Shown here piece by piece: positions 53,024-61,870 of a DNA stretch of 64,000 nucleotides. The position numbers and the translations under genes are program-made. Below the pieces are notes generated by a model. That model did no database searches, was not told where the DNA came from, and saw only the letters and a list, made by a program, of their open reading frames with translations. The stretch comes from Bdellovibrionaceae bacterium UBA6776 (lineage in GTDB: Bacteria > Bdellovibrionota > Bdellovibrionia > Bdellovibrionales > UBA1609), in contig DKGG01000062.1 of NCBI GenBank assembly GCA_002453155.1, forward strand, positions 1 through 64,000. Reading direction: 5' to 3'. Position 1 is the stretch's first letter; each line of letters starts with the position of its first letter.

Positions 53024-53673
53024 GGTTCAGAGAGGTTCTTTAGCACAAACCCAACGGATTCATTCGAAAGCCTGATATTTAAAACCATAATATAGGAATT
53101 TGGGGCAAAGGAAACTACGGAGTGAATTTTCCGAGTATTCAAAAAGTAACATCTATTAGGGATAAATTGCACCAGCCTATTGTCTACCGTTAAGTGCAAG
53201 GTATCAGGTCCACATTCAAAAAAAGAAATCAAGCGAAAGGTCGACTCATCTCGACCATAGCTATCTCGATGAGGCGGGAAAATACCCCCCTCGTCTAGTC
53301 GCAATAAATGACTTCGGCAAATCGAATCTGAAATTCTTGAAAACTTATCTGAGAGCGAAGTTAGATTTTTCCAATACTTGGTTTGAATATTAAAATCTAA
53401 CTCGCTGTAATTGGTGTTATTCTCAATGTTCCACTCTCTAATGGAATTTAATGCCATTCTTCCATCCGATGAGCCATCAATTGAAAAAAGACTAATGGCA
53501 TAGCGGTGAGACCATGATTTATTACTATTATAAGGCTGCCAGTCAGGTGAACACGACATAAGTTCGCTTTTGAAGTCATCTACGTTGAAACATATATTCA
53601 ACGAGTAAAAGTCCCCTAGGGAGCTTATTTTTTGGAAATAATATTCATTTTCTAATCGTTTGCTGATTTTCAC
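53020..53673 (-). CDS. Fe(II)/2-oxoglutarate oxygenase, aspartyl/asparaginyl beta-hydroxylase-like
   Basis: The 217-aa protein has the iron motif HRD (in GIFPPHRDSYGRDES, about 137-151) with a distal His in TRKIHSVVSF (about 185), plus a following conserved Arg for 2-oxoglutarate in the LNIRLS segment. This fits the Asp/Asn beta-hydroxylase fold. It could hydroxylate a small molecule or protein. It is convergent with the radical SAM gene and belongs to the AT-rich cluster. Confidence 0.78.
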   Translation of the reverse strand: MKISKRLENEYYFQKISSLGDFYSLNICFNVDDFKSELMSCSPDWQPYNSNKSWSHRYAISLFSIDGSSDGRMALNSIREWNIENNTNYSELDFNIQTKYWKNLTSLSDKFSRISDSICRSHLLRLDEGGIFPPHRDSYGRDESTFRLISFFECGPDTLHLTVDNRLVQFIPNRCYFLNTRKIHSVVSFAPNSYIMVLNIRLSNESVGFVLKNLSEP

Positions 53674-53886
53674 AATCTGCTCCTAGTGGCAGAAATTCTC
53701 CCCCTAATGTTTCGAGAATTCAACCCATTTTGGTGGGGCGCATGTCCTAAGTAGTTTCTCGAGATCAATAGGTTGGCGGCTCGCCAAGGGCGCTTGCATA
53801 TTCACTCAAAAAGGTCCATTTTTAGGATGACAAGATGGATATTAATAGAATTGAATTTATAAAGGATGATGTGGGGTTTTGAAGAA

Positions 53887-54981
53887 ATGAGAAATTTCAA
53901 GGTTATTTTCATAGCTATCGCAATTTTTTCCCAATTTGTGTTTGCAGATTCATTTTTTGAAAATTTATCGAATCAATCACGATCAAAGAAAATTCGTCTG
54001 TTAGAGGGTAGAATTAAATTTATTTGCAGTAGTGGGTCCAATTTGCAAATTTCAGAAACCCTTAAAGTTTACCTGTCCCTTATTAATCAGAATGCAGACA
54101 ACTTTGAAATTTTAGAGAAGTGCCTTAACGCAAAGGATGACCATATTAAATTTAGTTTTGCCTTTCAGATTCTAAAGTCGGCGCAAAAGGAAGTCGTCTG
54201 GAAGTTATTCGAATCACTTGAAAAATTGAATGATCCACCTTTTCAGGATTCCTTTCGAAACTACGTTATGATTCATCTCGAAGGTGATGATTTTAAATTT
54301 ATTGAGAGTCATAGAGGTAAGCTGAGTAAAATTTTTGAAAGAAAATTGGCGGAGTTAAACTCTGACAAATATTATGCAGTTAAAAAAGTTGTATTTTTGG
54401 CATTCGAGTCTTTATCTAAGAGCTTTTTCGAGAGCCCAGGTTATAAAAAAATTGAAGACAATAAATCTATTGGATTTTGGAATTGTGTTTATTTAAAAAA
54501 CATTGGGAAGTATGATAGGTCTCGAGCCTGTTTCAATAGAAATTCGCTTGGCATTTCAAGGTCGTTCAGTTTGTTGACAAGCTTCCTTGAGACAAGAAAG
54601 CCCTTGGTCTTTTCGCAGGTCAAGCCAGATATCGACCAAGGTCGAAAATCAAATCTGCCAATTGAGGTAAAAATGGTAAATGAGGCTATTTTGCTATCAG
54701 TATTGCAAAGTTCAGAAGAGGTGGATAAGAATATTCTGATCAAGTTTGTTGAGTCTGACTCTAAAGATCAATGGTACAATTTCATTGCTTACTTGATGGG
54801 TAAAAAATTTGAGTTATTGAATGAATCTCACCTAGAGAGACTTAGGGAAAGACTTCTAATGACTTCAGGAGGCAGAGATCTAAAGTCATTAGTCGATGAA
54901 GAGAATTCTATCCCCTCGGAAATATTTTCTGCCAATACCTATCAAGGGATATTGCTTCGTATGAGTGGAGCTTCAATTTAG
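53887..54981 (+). CDS. Exported protein, function unknown
   Basis: I place the start at the ATG at 53887 so that the signal peptide (1-20, VFADS) is at the N-terminus; a start 21 bp upstream would bury it. About 364 residues follow, mostly alpha-helical with Lys/Glu/Ser-rich stretches and a few cysteines; HEAT-like repeats are possible. No catalytic motif is visible. The 3' end overlaps the large sulfatase-type gene by four bases. The 213-bp upstream gap has a 7-bp inverted repeat AATTCTC/GAGAATT but no clear promoter. Confidence 0.65.
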   Translation: MRNFKVIFIAIAIFSQFVFADSFFENLSNQSRSKKIRLLEGRIKFICSSGSNLQISETLKVYLSLINQNADNFEILEKCLNAKDDHIKFSFAFQILKSAQKEVVWKLFESLEKLNDPPFQDSFRNYVMIHLEGDDFKFIESHRGKLSKIFERKLAELNSDKYYAVKKVVFLAFESLSKSFFESPGYKKIEDNKSIGFWNCVYLKNIGKYDRSRACFNRNSLGISRSFSLLTSFLETRKPLVFSQVKPDIDQGRKSNLPIEVKMVNEAILLSVLQSSEEVDKNILIKFVESDSKDQWYNFIAYLMGKKFELLNESHLERLRERLLMTSGGRDLKSLVDEENSIPSEIFSANTYQGILLRMSGASI

Positions 54982-57938
54982 TAGCAAAGGTTTTTTGGAT
55001 ATTCTAAACTCAGTTTAGTCTTGATCAAATCACACAAGTGATTAGATTCTTTGCAGAAGACTTTGCTGGAAAATTTTAGCAGTATTGCGGACTTTAATTC
55101 ATGTATCGATTGAGAAATCTGCATTTTGTTTATGCACTTGGTGAGTGAGGAATTTTTATCTTTCTTCAGAATTGGAAATATTTTATTGAAAAATATTTTG
55201 TTAGAAATTCGAAAGTTTAATCCAATTTGAGCAATTAGAAAATAAGATCCTTCGAGTCCAAACTTTTCCTCAAAGTAGTTAAAGGCTTCATACCAAAATT
55301 CATCAAATTCTTCTCTCAAATTAAGCGACAGACTTAAGGGGTAGTTGGCGTTTAAAAATCTTTTTGTTTTTTCGTAATCTTCAGACATACCGGACTCATT
55401 ATTTTTCAAGGTGTTAAAAAATTTGATCGCTGAAATTTTCTTTCTTCGATAAGATCCGATGTGTCTATGTAGATAATGATTTATTTCGGTTTGGGATGCT
55501 TCTTGCCTTAGCTGTAAAATTTTATTATCTAATTCCGATCTTGTGAACTTCTGTTGTGTCGATCTCCATTTTTGACTAAAAATGGAGAATTCTTCCTTAC
55601 CTTTGCACCCATGAGTTAAAAGAACTGATTGTTCGTTTTCTGAGAAATACCTCATTAATTCATCTTTTGAGTATCTCGCCCAAAAATGTGAATCAAGAAT
55701 TCCATTTTCGCATAAATTTGTGATCTCATCTGTAGCCCGTTCTTTCAGATAACTTTCAAACCTTGGATCCTTAATTGTCTCGATCAAAATTTTAACGGGA
55801 ATTCTAAGATTTAGGTTTCTTTCAATTTGAGAAATTGCATAGATGAGGGACAAATGCCTTTGAGAATAATTACTGAGATGATTTTCATCTATTGAAAAGT
55901 CAGCATAATCTGGCTGCTTTTGATTTACTTGAAGAACTGGCAGTAAATTTCTTCTAATATCGTCTGATGCAAAATCGAGAATTTTGGCCAGAAGTCCCTT
56001 GGCCTTCTTTGTTTTCTCATTTGCCAAATTTTTTGAGCATTTTGGATCTTTTTCAATGTTGCATAGAAAGATTCGATAGCCATCGTTGGCTAAATATAGG
56101 GTCAATCGGTACGGATCATCGTAAACACCTCTAAATTTTTGAATGATTGCAGGTGTCTCGACATCATCTGCGAGGTAGATTTTTCCTCTTGAATTGATTT
56201 TGAACAGCTCTGAAAACTTAAAGGTTTTGAAGAAGAATTGATCTTGGAATACCTTGAGTGGAAACATTCCAGTTTCAGTGTAAACGTGATTATTGTCTTT
56301 TCCTTCATCGACACATTCTAATTTGCTAAGTGCGCAAAGATGATGGAGCATTTTATCAAGTGAAAATGTGTTTCTGCTATTTGAGCTATCTTCCCCAGGA
56401 ATGTAAATTTCTAAAAATGATTCGTGGGATTTGTCATCACCAAGGAGGAAGATCCCATGATTTGGGAGCTTCAATCTCGGAAGCTCATAGTTGTTCCAAA
56501 ATGATTCTCCATGATCGGAAAAGATCACTACGATTGTATTTTCAAGCAGATTGTTTTCGCTAAGCTCATGGAGAATTGGGACTAAGAACTGGTCTTGAAT
56601 CATTTGGACTCCGCTTGCATAAATTTTAGGATAATAGTTTGCTGTATTTACGCCTGGTTCGGGCAAATATTCTGAAACGGCATTTAGATATGGCGCTCGA
56701 GACCCAAATCCAAGCATATCCGGGTCTTGGGGTCCACCTCTGACATAATATGGAAACCTTAAATTTCCTGGAAAGTGTAAGGCGCTAGTATGTGCCATCA
56801 AGAGGAACGGATTTTGCTCCTTTTTAAGGTCTCCAATTTTTTTAACTATTTTTTCGGTGAATCCCGGCAATTTGTATGCATAGTTGAATGCAAAGTTTCC
56901 ATAGATTCCTGGAAAAAGGGTGTTTCCAAGGGCGTTGTTAAAAAAAGTGAAAATGACTCTACTTCTTAAAAGTATTGGGAAGACGTACTTTCGAAAGTCA
57001 TCTGTATTTTCTGGAGCATTTACCTCATCAAAGATCTCACCTTCCTTAGGTCTATTGTAGCTGGCATCATCAAGCATAAAATGGGTGGTGTACCCGTTTT
57101 TTTTAAAAATTTTGATTGGCGATGTTGAAAACGTGGAATCTTCAGACGAAGTTTCAATTTCTAGTGGAAATCTTTGTCGAATCGCTGGCGGCAATTTTCC
57201 AGCAATTATGGAATTATATGCTGGTCGGGTATTTGCTATTGGCGTAATTGTAAGCTTATAGGTGGAACTGTGGTTTATGAAGTTTCGCAAAGGTCCTTTT
57301 TTCAGGTTTAATTTCTCCGATGAGGCGAGCGAATCAATTCCAAGGATTACCACATTTGGTTTGTTGGGTGTTTCATTTACTTTGGGGAGTCGCAACTCTT
57401 CGGTATGATTGATTGAATAAGGAAGTTGAAAGTACATGAACAAAATTAAGATTAGGTTTCCAACGACTGTACTAGATTTAATCTTAAAATTTTGTTTATA
57501 GGAAAAATAATTTAAGAATACCAATCCTGCAATTAGAACAAGTTGAGGGGATTGTGATGGAAGTAGAATATTAAGCCTTTGAATTAAGTAATTTGATCCT
57601 AGTATATCATCAAATATGGCTGGCTGCTCAATGAGGTTATAGATGTATATATAGAGGATAATAAGTGGCGCAGTAACTAAAGGGTTTGTTATTCCAAATA
57701 GATTGGAGGTAATTGTCCAAAATAACGCCAGAGTAAATAATAGAATGGAAATTTTGAAAATTAAATAAGCAAATACGAGTTTGAAGTTCAAGAGGGATTG
57801 CGAGATGACTCCGCTAAAAGCTGTGCTTTGTGAAAAAGTATAAATTAGAGGTGAGGTATCAAAGGCGTAAACGATCAAAATAAATATGAAAAAATAAAAG
57901 AAATTGGATTTATCGATTAGGCTGAGGATTCTCCTCAT
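54978..57938 (-). CDS. Large membrane protein with sulfatase/alkaline-phosphatase-superfamily domain
   Basis: The protein (about 986 aa) has five or six membrane helices in the first 190 residues and a sulfatase-type domain (about 215-570). A long C-terminal helical region of unknown type follows. Metal ligands are visible in VVILGIDSLASS (Asp) and IVVIFSDHGESFWNN (Asp, His). The nucleophile region is ITPIANTRPAYNSIIAGKLP; a Thr or Ser would be the nucleophile, as in phosphoethanolamine or phosphoglycerol transferases. It may modify envelope lipids or polysaccharide. The ATG overlaps the SDR gene stop. Confidence 0.8.
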   Translation of the reverse strand: MRRILSLIDKSNFFYFFIFILIVYAFDTSPLIYTFSQSTAFSGVISQSLLNFKLVFAYLIFKISILLFTLALFWTITSNLFGITNPLVTAPLIILYIYIYNLIEQPAIFDDILGSNYLIQRLNILLPSQSPQLVLIAGLVFLNYFSYKQNFKIKSSTVVGNLILILFMYFQLPYSINHTEELRLPKVNETPNKPNVVILGIDSLASSEKLNLKKGPLRNFINHSSTYKLTITPIANTRPAYNSIIAGKLPPAIRQRFPLEIETSSEDSTFSTSPIKIFKKNGYTTHFMLDDASYNRPKEGEIFDEVNAPENTDDFRKYVFPILLRSRVIFTFFNNALGNTLFPGIYGNFAFNYAYKLPGFTEKIVKKIGDLKKEQNPFLLMAHTSALHFPGNLRFPYYVRGGPQDPDMLGFGSRAPYLNAVSEYLPEPGVNTANYYPKIYASGVQMIQDQFLVPILHELSENNLLENTIVVIFSDHGESFWNNYELPRLKLPNHGIFLLGDDKSHESFLEIYIPGEDSSNSRNTFSLDKMLHHLCALSKLECVDEGKDNNHVYTETGMFPLKVFQDQFFFKTFKFSELFKINSRGKIYLADDVETPAIIQKFRGVYDDPYRLTLYLANDGYRIFLCNIEKDPKCSKNLANEKTKKAKGLLAKILDFASDDIRRNLLPVLQVNQKQPDYADFSIDENHLSNYSQRHLSLIYAISQIERNLNLRIPVKILIETIKDPRFESYLKERATDEITNLCENGILDSHFWARYSKDELMRYFSENEQSVLLTHGCKGKEEFSIFSQKWRSTQQKFTRSELDNKILQLRQEASQTEINHYLHRHIGSYRRKKISAIKFFNTLKNNESGMSEDYEKTKRFLNANYPLSLSLNLREEFDEFWYEAFNYFEEKFGLEGSYFLIAQIGLNFRISNKIFFNKIFPILKKDKNSSLTKCINKMQISQSIHELKSAILLKFSSKVFCKESNHLCDLIKTKLSLEYPKNLCY

Positions 57939-58711
57939 AAAGAATATCCAGCAGTTAGTCCTTCGTCTACGACAATGCACTGACCATTTATTGAAGCGGA
58001 TTCGGTTGAGCAAAGCCATAAAACAGATTTGGTTACGTTATTTAATGGTATAAATTTTTTTGTTTTCATAAGGTTCTGAATTTTTCTTCTTTTATCTGGA
58101 TTTTTTTGAAAAATCCGATCTAACATTGGAGTGTCGAGAAAGCCTGGCGCAATTGCATTTACTCGAATGTTAAAATTCAAATTTTCTAGGGCAAAAGTCT
58201 TAGTTAAGCCAATAATTCCATGTTTGCTCGCAACGTAAGCTGAGTTTCCACTGGATCCATGAAACGCCAATATGGAGGCGATATTTACAATGTTACCTTG
58301 GCCCGTTTTCTTCATAATTGGAACTTGGTATTTCATTGATAGCCAAGTGCCTTTGAGATTCGTTGAAATGACATCGTCAAATTCCGATTCGGTAAGATTT
58401 ACGCCGTTCCCGGAGTCCAAAATTCCAGCACAATTAATGGCCGAATCAAGACGTTGAAATTGGTTGAAAATTTTTAGGTATGTAGACTCAACTTCATTTT
58501 CGTTACGGACGTCACATTTAAAAAAATAAGATCCAAAGCCCGCTCGGCTCAATTCAAATTGAGCCATTTCTCCCTGTTCCTCATTCCTAGAGATCAGGCA
58601 GGTTTGGTAGCCAGCTTCGCAAAATCCAAGAGCTACAGCAAATCCAAGGCCGGAAGTTCCTCCTGAAATAGCGACTACTTTTGATGGGGCGTTATTCTCG
58701 GTATTCATCAT
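57935..58711 (-). CDS. Short-chain dehydrogenase/reductase
   Basis: The 258-aa classical SDR has the nucleotide loop SGGTSGLGFAVA (about 15-26), NCAG (near 93-96), the Ser in NIASILAFHGS, and YVASKHG with catalytic Tyr and Lys. VDEGLTAG at the end is typical of 3-oxoacyl-ACP reductase-like SDRs. It would reduce or oxidise a keto/hydroxy group with NAD(P). Its stop overlaps the start of the sulfatase-type gene, so the two are coupled. The substrate is unknown. Confidence 0.9.
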   Translation of the reverse strand: MMNTENNAPSKVVAISGGTSGLGFAVALGFCEAGYQTCLISRNEEQGEMAQFELSRAGFGSYFFKCDVRNENEVESTYLKIFNQFQRLDSAINCAGILDSGNGVNLTESEFDDVISTNLKGTWLSMKYQVPIMKKTGQGNIVNIASILAFHGSSGNSAYVASKHGIIGLTKTFALENLNFNIRVNAIAPGFLDTPMLDRIFQKNPDKRRKIQNLMKTKKFIPLNNVTKSVLWLCSTESASINGQCIVVDEGLTAGYSL

Positions 58712-58744
58712 TGATTTTGATATTCCCGTGTCTTAACAGTAATT

Positions 58745-59194
58745 ATGTATTGGGAATCAGAAGGAAATCAATATTTTATTAGATTTGAATCAGGCGAACC
58801 GCTCTTGAAAGTTTTGAACGAATTCGTGATTTCGCAACGAATTGAATTTGGATTTTTTGAGGGCATAGGCGGTTTACGTAAAGTTAAATTTGGTGTGTAT
58901 AATGATAAGACAAAAACATATGATAAACATAGTTTTTCAGATTTTTGTGAAGTCGTAGCGCTTAATGGAAATATTTCTTTGCATGAAGGTACTCCTTTCC
59001 TTCATGTTCATTTTCTGGGTGCGTCAGGAGCTAATCAGTTTTTGGCAGGGCACTTATTTGAAGCCGAAGTTGCAATTACTATCGAGATGAAGATATCAGT
59101 GAGTTCATTGCAAGTTACCCGAAAATATGAGGAGATTGAGGGCTTTAAGGTTCTTCAGCTTAAAAACCGTTTTATATGTGTTCCAGATTTCTAG
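58745..59194 (+). CDS. PPC (DUF296) domain protein
   Basis: The 149-aa protein fits the PPC domain: FGFFEGIGGLRKVKFG (GxGxxxxv), LNGNISLHEGTPFLHVHFLGA and LAGHLFEAEVAITIEM. In bacteria PPC proteins form trimers, and some have been called DNA-binding because of plant AT-hook relatives. No AT-hook is present here. It is divergent from the SDR gene and sits at the right edge of the AT-rich block. Confidence 0.85.
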   Translation: MYWESEGNQYFIRFESGEPLLKVLNEFVISQRIEFGFFEGIGGLRKVKFGVYNDKTKTYDKHSFSDFCEVVALNGNISLHEGTPFLHVHFLGASGANQFLAGHLFEAEVAITIEMKISVSSLQVTRKYEEIEGFKVLQLKNRFICVPDF

Positions 59195-59340
59195 ATTGTT
59201 ACCTTTAACCTTACCTATGGATGCGGTGCGTGCATTTTTGTGATTGCTGTAATTCTTTCCAAATCCTTTGAATTTTTTATTTGAATTGTTGAAATTTTTA
59301 CTCCCGTTTAAGGTCTGGAAGACTTTAAAGGGGAGGACAC

Positions 59341-60180
59341 ATGATCGCAGCAATTCGATATCTGCTTGTATTCACATCACTTTTTTTAACTTTCTCAGCG
59401 TTTGCCGGATCCACGGCTTTCGATTTTGAGCTTTCTAAAGAGCGTTGCTCAAAGCCCACAGCGGAGGAACCGGCAGTCTATTCGTCGGATTTCCACTGGT
59501 CTTTTACTCCAAAGGAGATGGCTTTAAAATTCACCGAGATCTATGAAAGTGGAAAACGCCTCCCAGAGCGGGTTTACTACGATGCCCAGGAGAAGGCCTT
59601 CGTCTTTCCAAACAAAACTTATAAAGGAGAACTCAAGATCATTCGAGTGACTCCGGAATTTTTAAAGTCCGTAACTCGCCATGTGGAGACGGCTCTAGAA
59701 AAGGGCTATGCCGAGCAGGTTTTCTTTCCGGATATGGGGCACAGCCATTTGTACATTCCGCAAGGGATTTGGGATGCAGAGTTTTCAGATGTGCCCATGG
59801 ATCAAAAGGACAAGCTGTATGAGAAGATGTTTGCCGAGCCCACACTTTTGACTCTGTATCACACGGCGGAGCAGCTGGGGACCACCGACGAAAACAAACA
59901 GATTCTTCCTGATGAACATTTGAAGTTTCGCCATTTAAATCGAAACCCTGTGGGTGACAACCTGGGAAATGGCATTGTTCGAATGCCGACTCTATTGGAG
60001 GACCCCGCCAACACCGTAAGAGAGCTTCCTGGATTTAAACGTTGGAGTGGGGGTTACAACATCAGTGCAAGCAAAGACGGATGCTTTGCCTATTCTCATA
60101 AGGGCAAAGTTATGTATTTCGATTTGAGTCTCGAAGATTTGAAGTCCGCTCCCGGCGGCAGCGACTACGGATCTTATTAG
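59341..60180 (+). CDS. Exported protein, function unknown
   Basis: The 279-aa protein has a signal peptide (1-22, AFAG) and a mature part with HSHLYIPQGIWDAEF and several His and Tyr residues but no family motif I know. GGGGAGG precedes the ATG. Base composition returns to that of the core genome. It is convergent with the HExxH lipoprotein gene, sharing a hairpin at 60194-60220. Confidence 0.72.
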   Translation: MIAAIRYLLVFTSLFLTFSAFAGSTAFDFELSKERCSKPTAEEPAVYSSDFHWSFTPKEMALKFTEIYESGKRLPERVYYDAQEKAFVFPNKTYKGELKIIRVTPEFLKSVTRHVETALEKGYAEQVFFPDMGHSHLYIPQGIWDAEFSDVPMDQKDKLYEKMFAEPTLLTLYHTAEQLGTTDENKQILPDEHLKFRHLNRNPVGDNLGNGIVRMPTLLEDPANTVRELPGFKRWSGGYNISASKDGCFAYSHKGKVMYFDLSLEDLKSAPGGSDYGSY

Positions 60181-60193
60181 GGGAATGAAATTC

Positions 60194-60220
60194 AAACAGC
60201 CCCTGAAAAAGGGGCTGTTT
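60194..60220. terminator. Hairpin between convergent genes (terminator-like)
   Basis: AAACAGCCCC (60194-60203), loop TGAAAAA, and GGGGCTGTTT (60211-60220) form a perfect 10-bp stem. Neither strand has a long external T-run (GTTCTT on plus), but the AAA/TTT stem ends could serve. The loop is almost the same as that of the terminator at 19903-19929. It lies between convergent genes, so it may stop both. Confidence 0.7.
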
Positions 60221-60230
60221 GTTCTTAGAT

Positions 60231-61724
60231 CTAATGTCCACAATTGAGGTCATAGATCATTTTTGTTGAATCGACGCTCTTGTTGTCGTGATTTTTCTTT
60301 GAAACGTAAAAAGAAAGCTCAAATGAATCGTATGTTCCCGTGGGCGCAAACGGAACAAAGACTCCGAATACTGAATCAAAATAGCTGGTCACAATCATTT
60401 GATCCGAAGGGGTGGTTAAATGAAGGTCACTGTCGCTGAAGGATGTAATTACGGACGCAAAACTTAGGTATCCAAATTTTATTCGAAGAGAGTGTTGATT
60501 TCCCTCGGAGTCAAGGACTGTTCCGTCAAAAACGGGATTATCTTTTTTGAGTTCAATGGTTCTTCCAGATGCCCGTTCCGTGAGTCGGCAGGAAATTTTT
60601 TTGAAATCTTCAGTTGTGTTTCCTGTTTTGAGTGGGTCAATGTTTTGTTTGAGAGCTTCCAATATGGGGTAACCGGAGAGAATTTCGGCAATGCCTCCTA
60701 AGGCTGGAAACTTTGCTGCCAGTTTATTGTTGTCTTCGTAGGTGGCCAATTGAACTCTTAAATCCATGAGGTATCTTGAGACGCTCAACGTTTGTTCTAA
60801 GATTTGAATTCTTTCTTCTTGAGTCAGGTCACTATTAATACAAACATCATTGGACCAGTTTAGAATTGGCAAGAGTGCATTCGAAGCTTCATCCAAAATG
60901 AATTTTTCAGGAATCAATTGGGTTTTCCATGCGGATCCTGGCAAACTCGACAGAATCCCGGCCAGCTTTTCTTTTTGAACTTCAAAGCTGCTGATTCTGC
61001 GACATACGCCCACTCGTTTTTTGCGAGCCACACTTTCGACAATGTCTCCTAAACTTGAAAGCGTAGAGTCGTATGCGGCCACCATGGATCGAAGAAAATG
61101 ATTTGAAAGATCTGATATCCAAGGCTTTTTGAGAAGCCATTTCTGGATCATTTGGCATTCCACCTCGTTGAGGCCAACGAGATGTCCAAGCTCATGAAAA
61201 GCGAGTGCATCAAGTTCAATGGAGTAAGATTCTTTAGGAAGCATTCTCAGTAAATCTGTACTGAGGCATACAGTTTGGGATTTCTGGTCTCCAAATCCGG
61301 CTTTATCCCTTTCAGGTCCACAGGGCACGCTCTGAGTAAGAATCGTCATATCGTTGATGCGAGATTCTAAGTCGGACCGCTGGAAAAAATTTTTAATATT
61401 TTCATCAGAGATTTCGGATTTGTCCCACTGCTGAACGCGAAAAAGAATCTGGCGCATTCGCAATTTGAGCTCTCCAATGTGGTTCTCGATTTTTGAGAGA
61501 TTCGTCTTTGAGGTATCGCCCCCACCGCTGTTGTCGCCCCCTTGATTTTGTGAGGTTTGAGTGGGGCTCATCGTTTTGGAGCCTTCTGTTTGTGAACAGC
61601 CTATGGTTCCTGTGCCAAAAATGGCGCAGAGAAGAATGGCGAGGCCGTTTAAAAGGGTTTTCGAGTGGAGGTTTTGCATCCTAGAGTATGGACTAGCATT
61701 TTTTGTACCGACTGTGTCTTTCAT
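60231..61724 (-). CDS. Putative lipoprotein with HExxH metallopeptidase motif
   Basis: About 497 aa. The ATG at 61724 is chosen because AAGGAAG lies about six bases before it, although this gives a long N-region before the hydrophobic core (about 27-42), which ends GTIGC. The Cys is probably lipidated. Residues about 170-185 read LDALAFHELGHLVGLNEVE, an HExxH zinc site with a downstream Glu, so a gluzincin-like activity is possible. A Ser/Gly/Thr-rich linker follows the lipid site. The C-terminal third is beta-rich. No other family features are seen. Confidence 0.72.
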   Translation of the reverse strand: MKDTVGTKNASPYSRMQNLHSKTLLNGLAILLCAIFGTGTIGCSQTEGSKTMSPTQTSQNQGGDNSGGGDTSKTNLSKIENHIGELKLRMRQILFRVQQWDKSEISDENIKNFFQRSDLESRINDMTILTQSVPCGPERDKAGFGDQKSQTVCLSTDLLRMLPKESYSIELDALAFHELGHLVGLNEVECQMIQKWLLKKPWISDLSNHFLRSMVAAYDSTLSSLGDIVESVARKKRVGVCRRISSFEVQKEKLAGILSSLPGSAWKTQLIPEKFILDEASNALLPILNWSNDVCINSDLTQEERIQILEQTLSVSRYLMDLRVQLATYEDNNKLAAKFPALGGIAEILSGYPILEALKQNIDPLKTGNTTEDFKKISCRLTERASGRTIELKKDNPVFDGTVLDSEGNQHSLRIKFGYLSFASVITSFSDSDLHLTTPSDQMIVTSYFDSVFGVFVPFAPTGTYDSFELSFYVSKKNHDNKSVDSTKMIYDLNCGH

Positions 61725-61810
61725 GAATTCTTCCTTTCGTAGGGGGTTTTCTTGGGCTTTAGCGCCCTGCGGCATTTATAGGGAATTCAGTTGATCGTTT
61801 CCAGATTTAA

Positions 61811-61849
61811 TTTATGAAATATGAGAGAATAAATTCATAAAATATGAGA
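61811..61849. promoter_or_regulatory. Repeat-containing operator candidate upstream of the TIGR02147 regulator
   Basis: AAATATGAGA occurs at 61817-61826 and again at 61840-61849, a 23-bp period. An inverted pair TTTATGAA (61811-61818)/TTCATAAA (61834-61841) overlaps it. The site lies between divergent genes, 22 bp before the regulator start, so autoregulation or control of the HExxH lipoprotein gene is plausible. Confidence 0.45.
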
Positions 61850-61870
61850 ATCATCCGATAAGTAACTGAA

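Noticed and set aside
53690..53760. Inverted repeat AATTCTC/GAGAATT and nearby GC-rich segments, checked as a fourth copy of the hairpin element
   Set aside because: The 11-mer AGCAGGATGCG and the stem-hairpin layout are absent.
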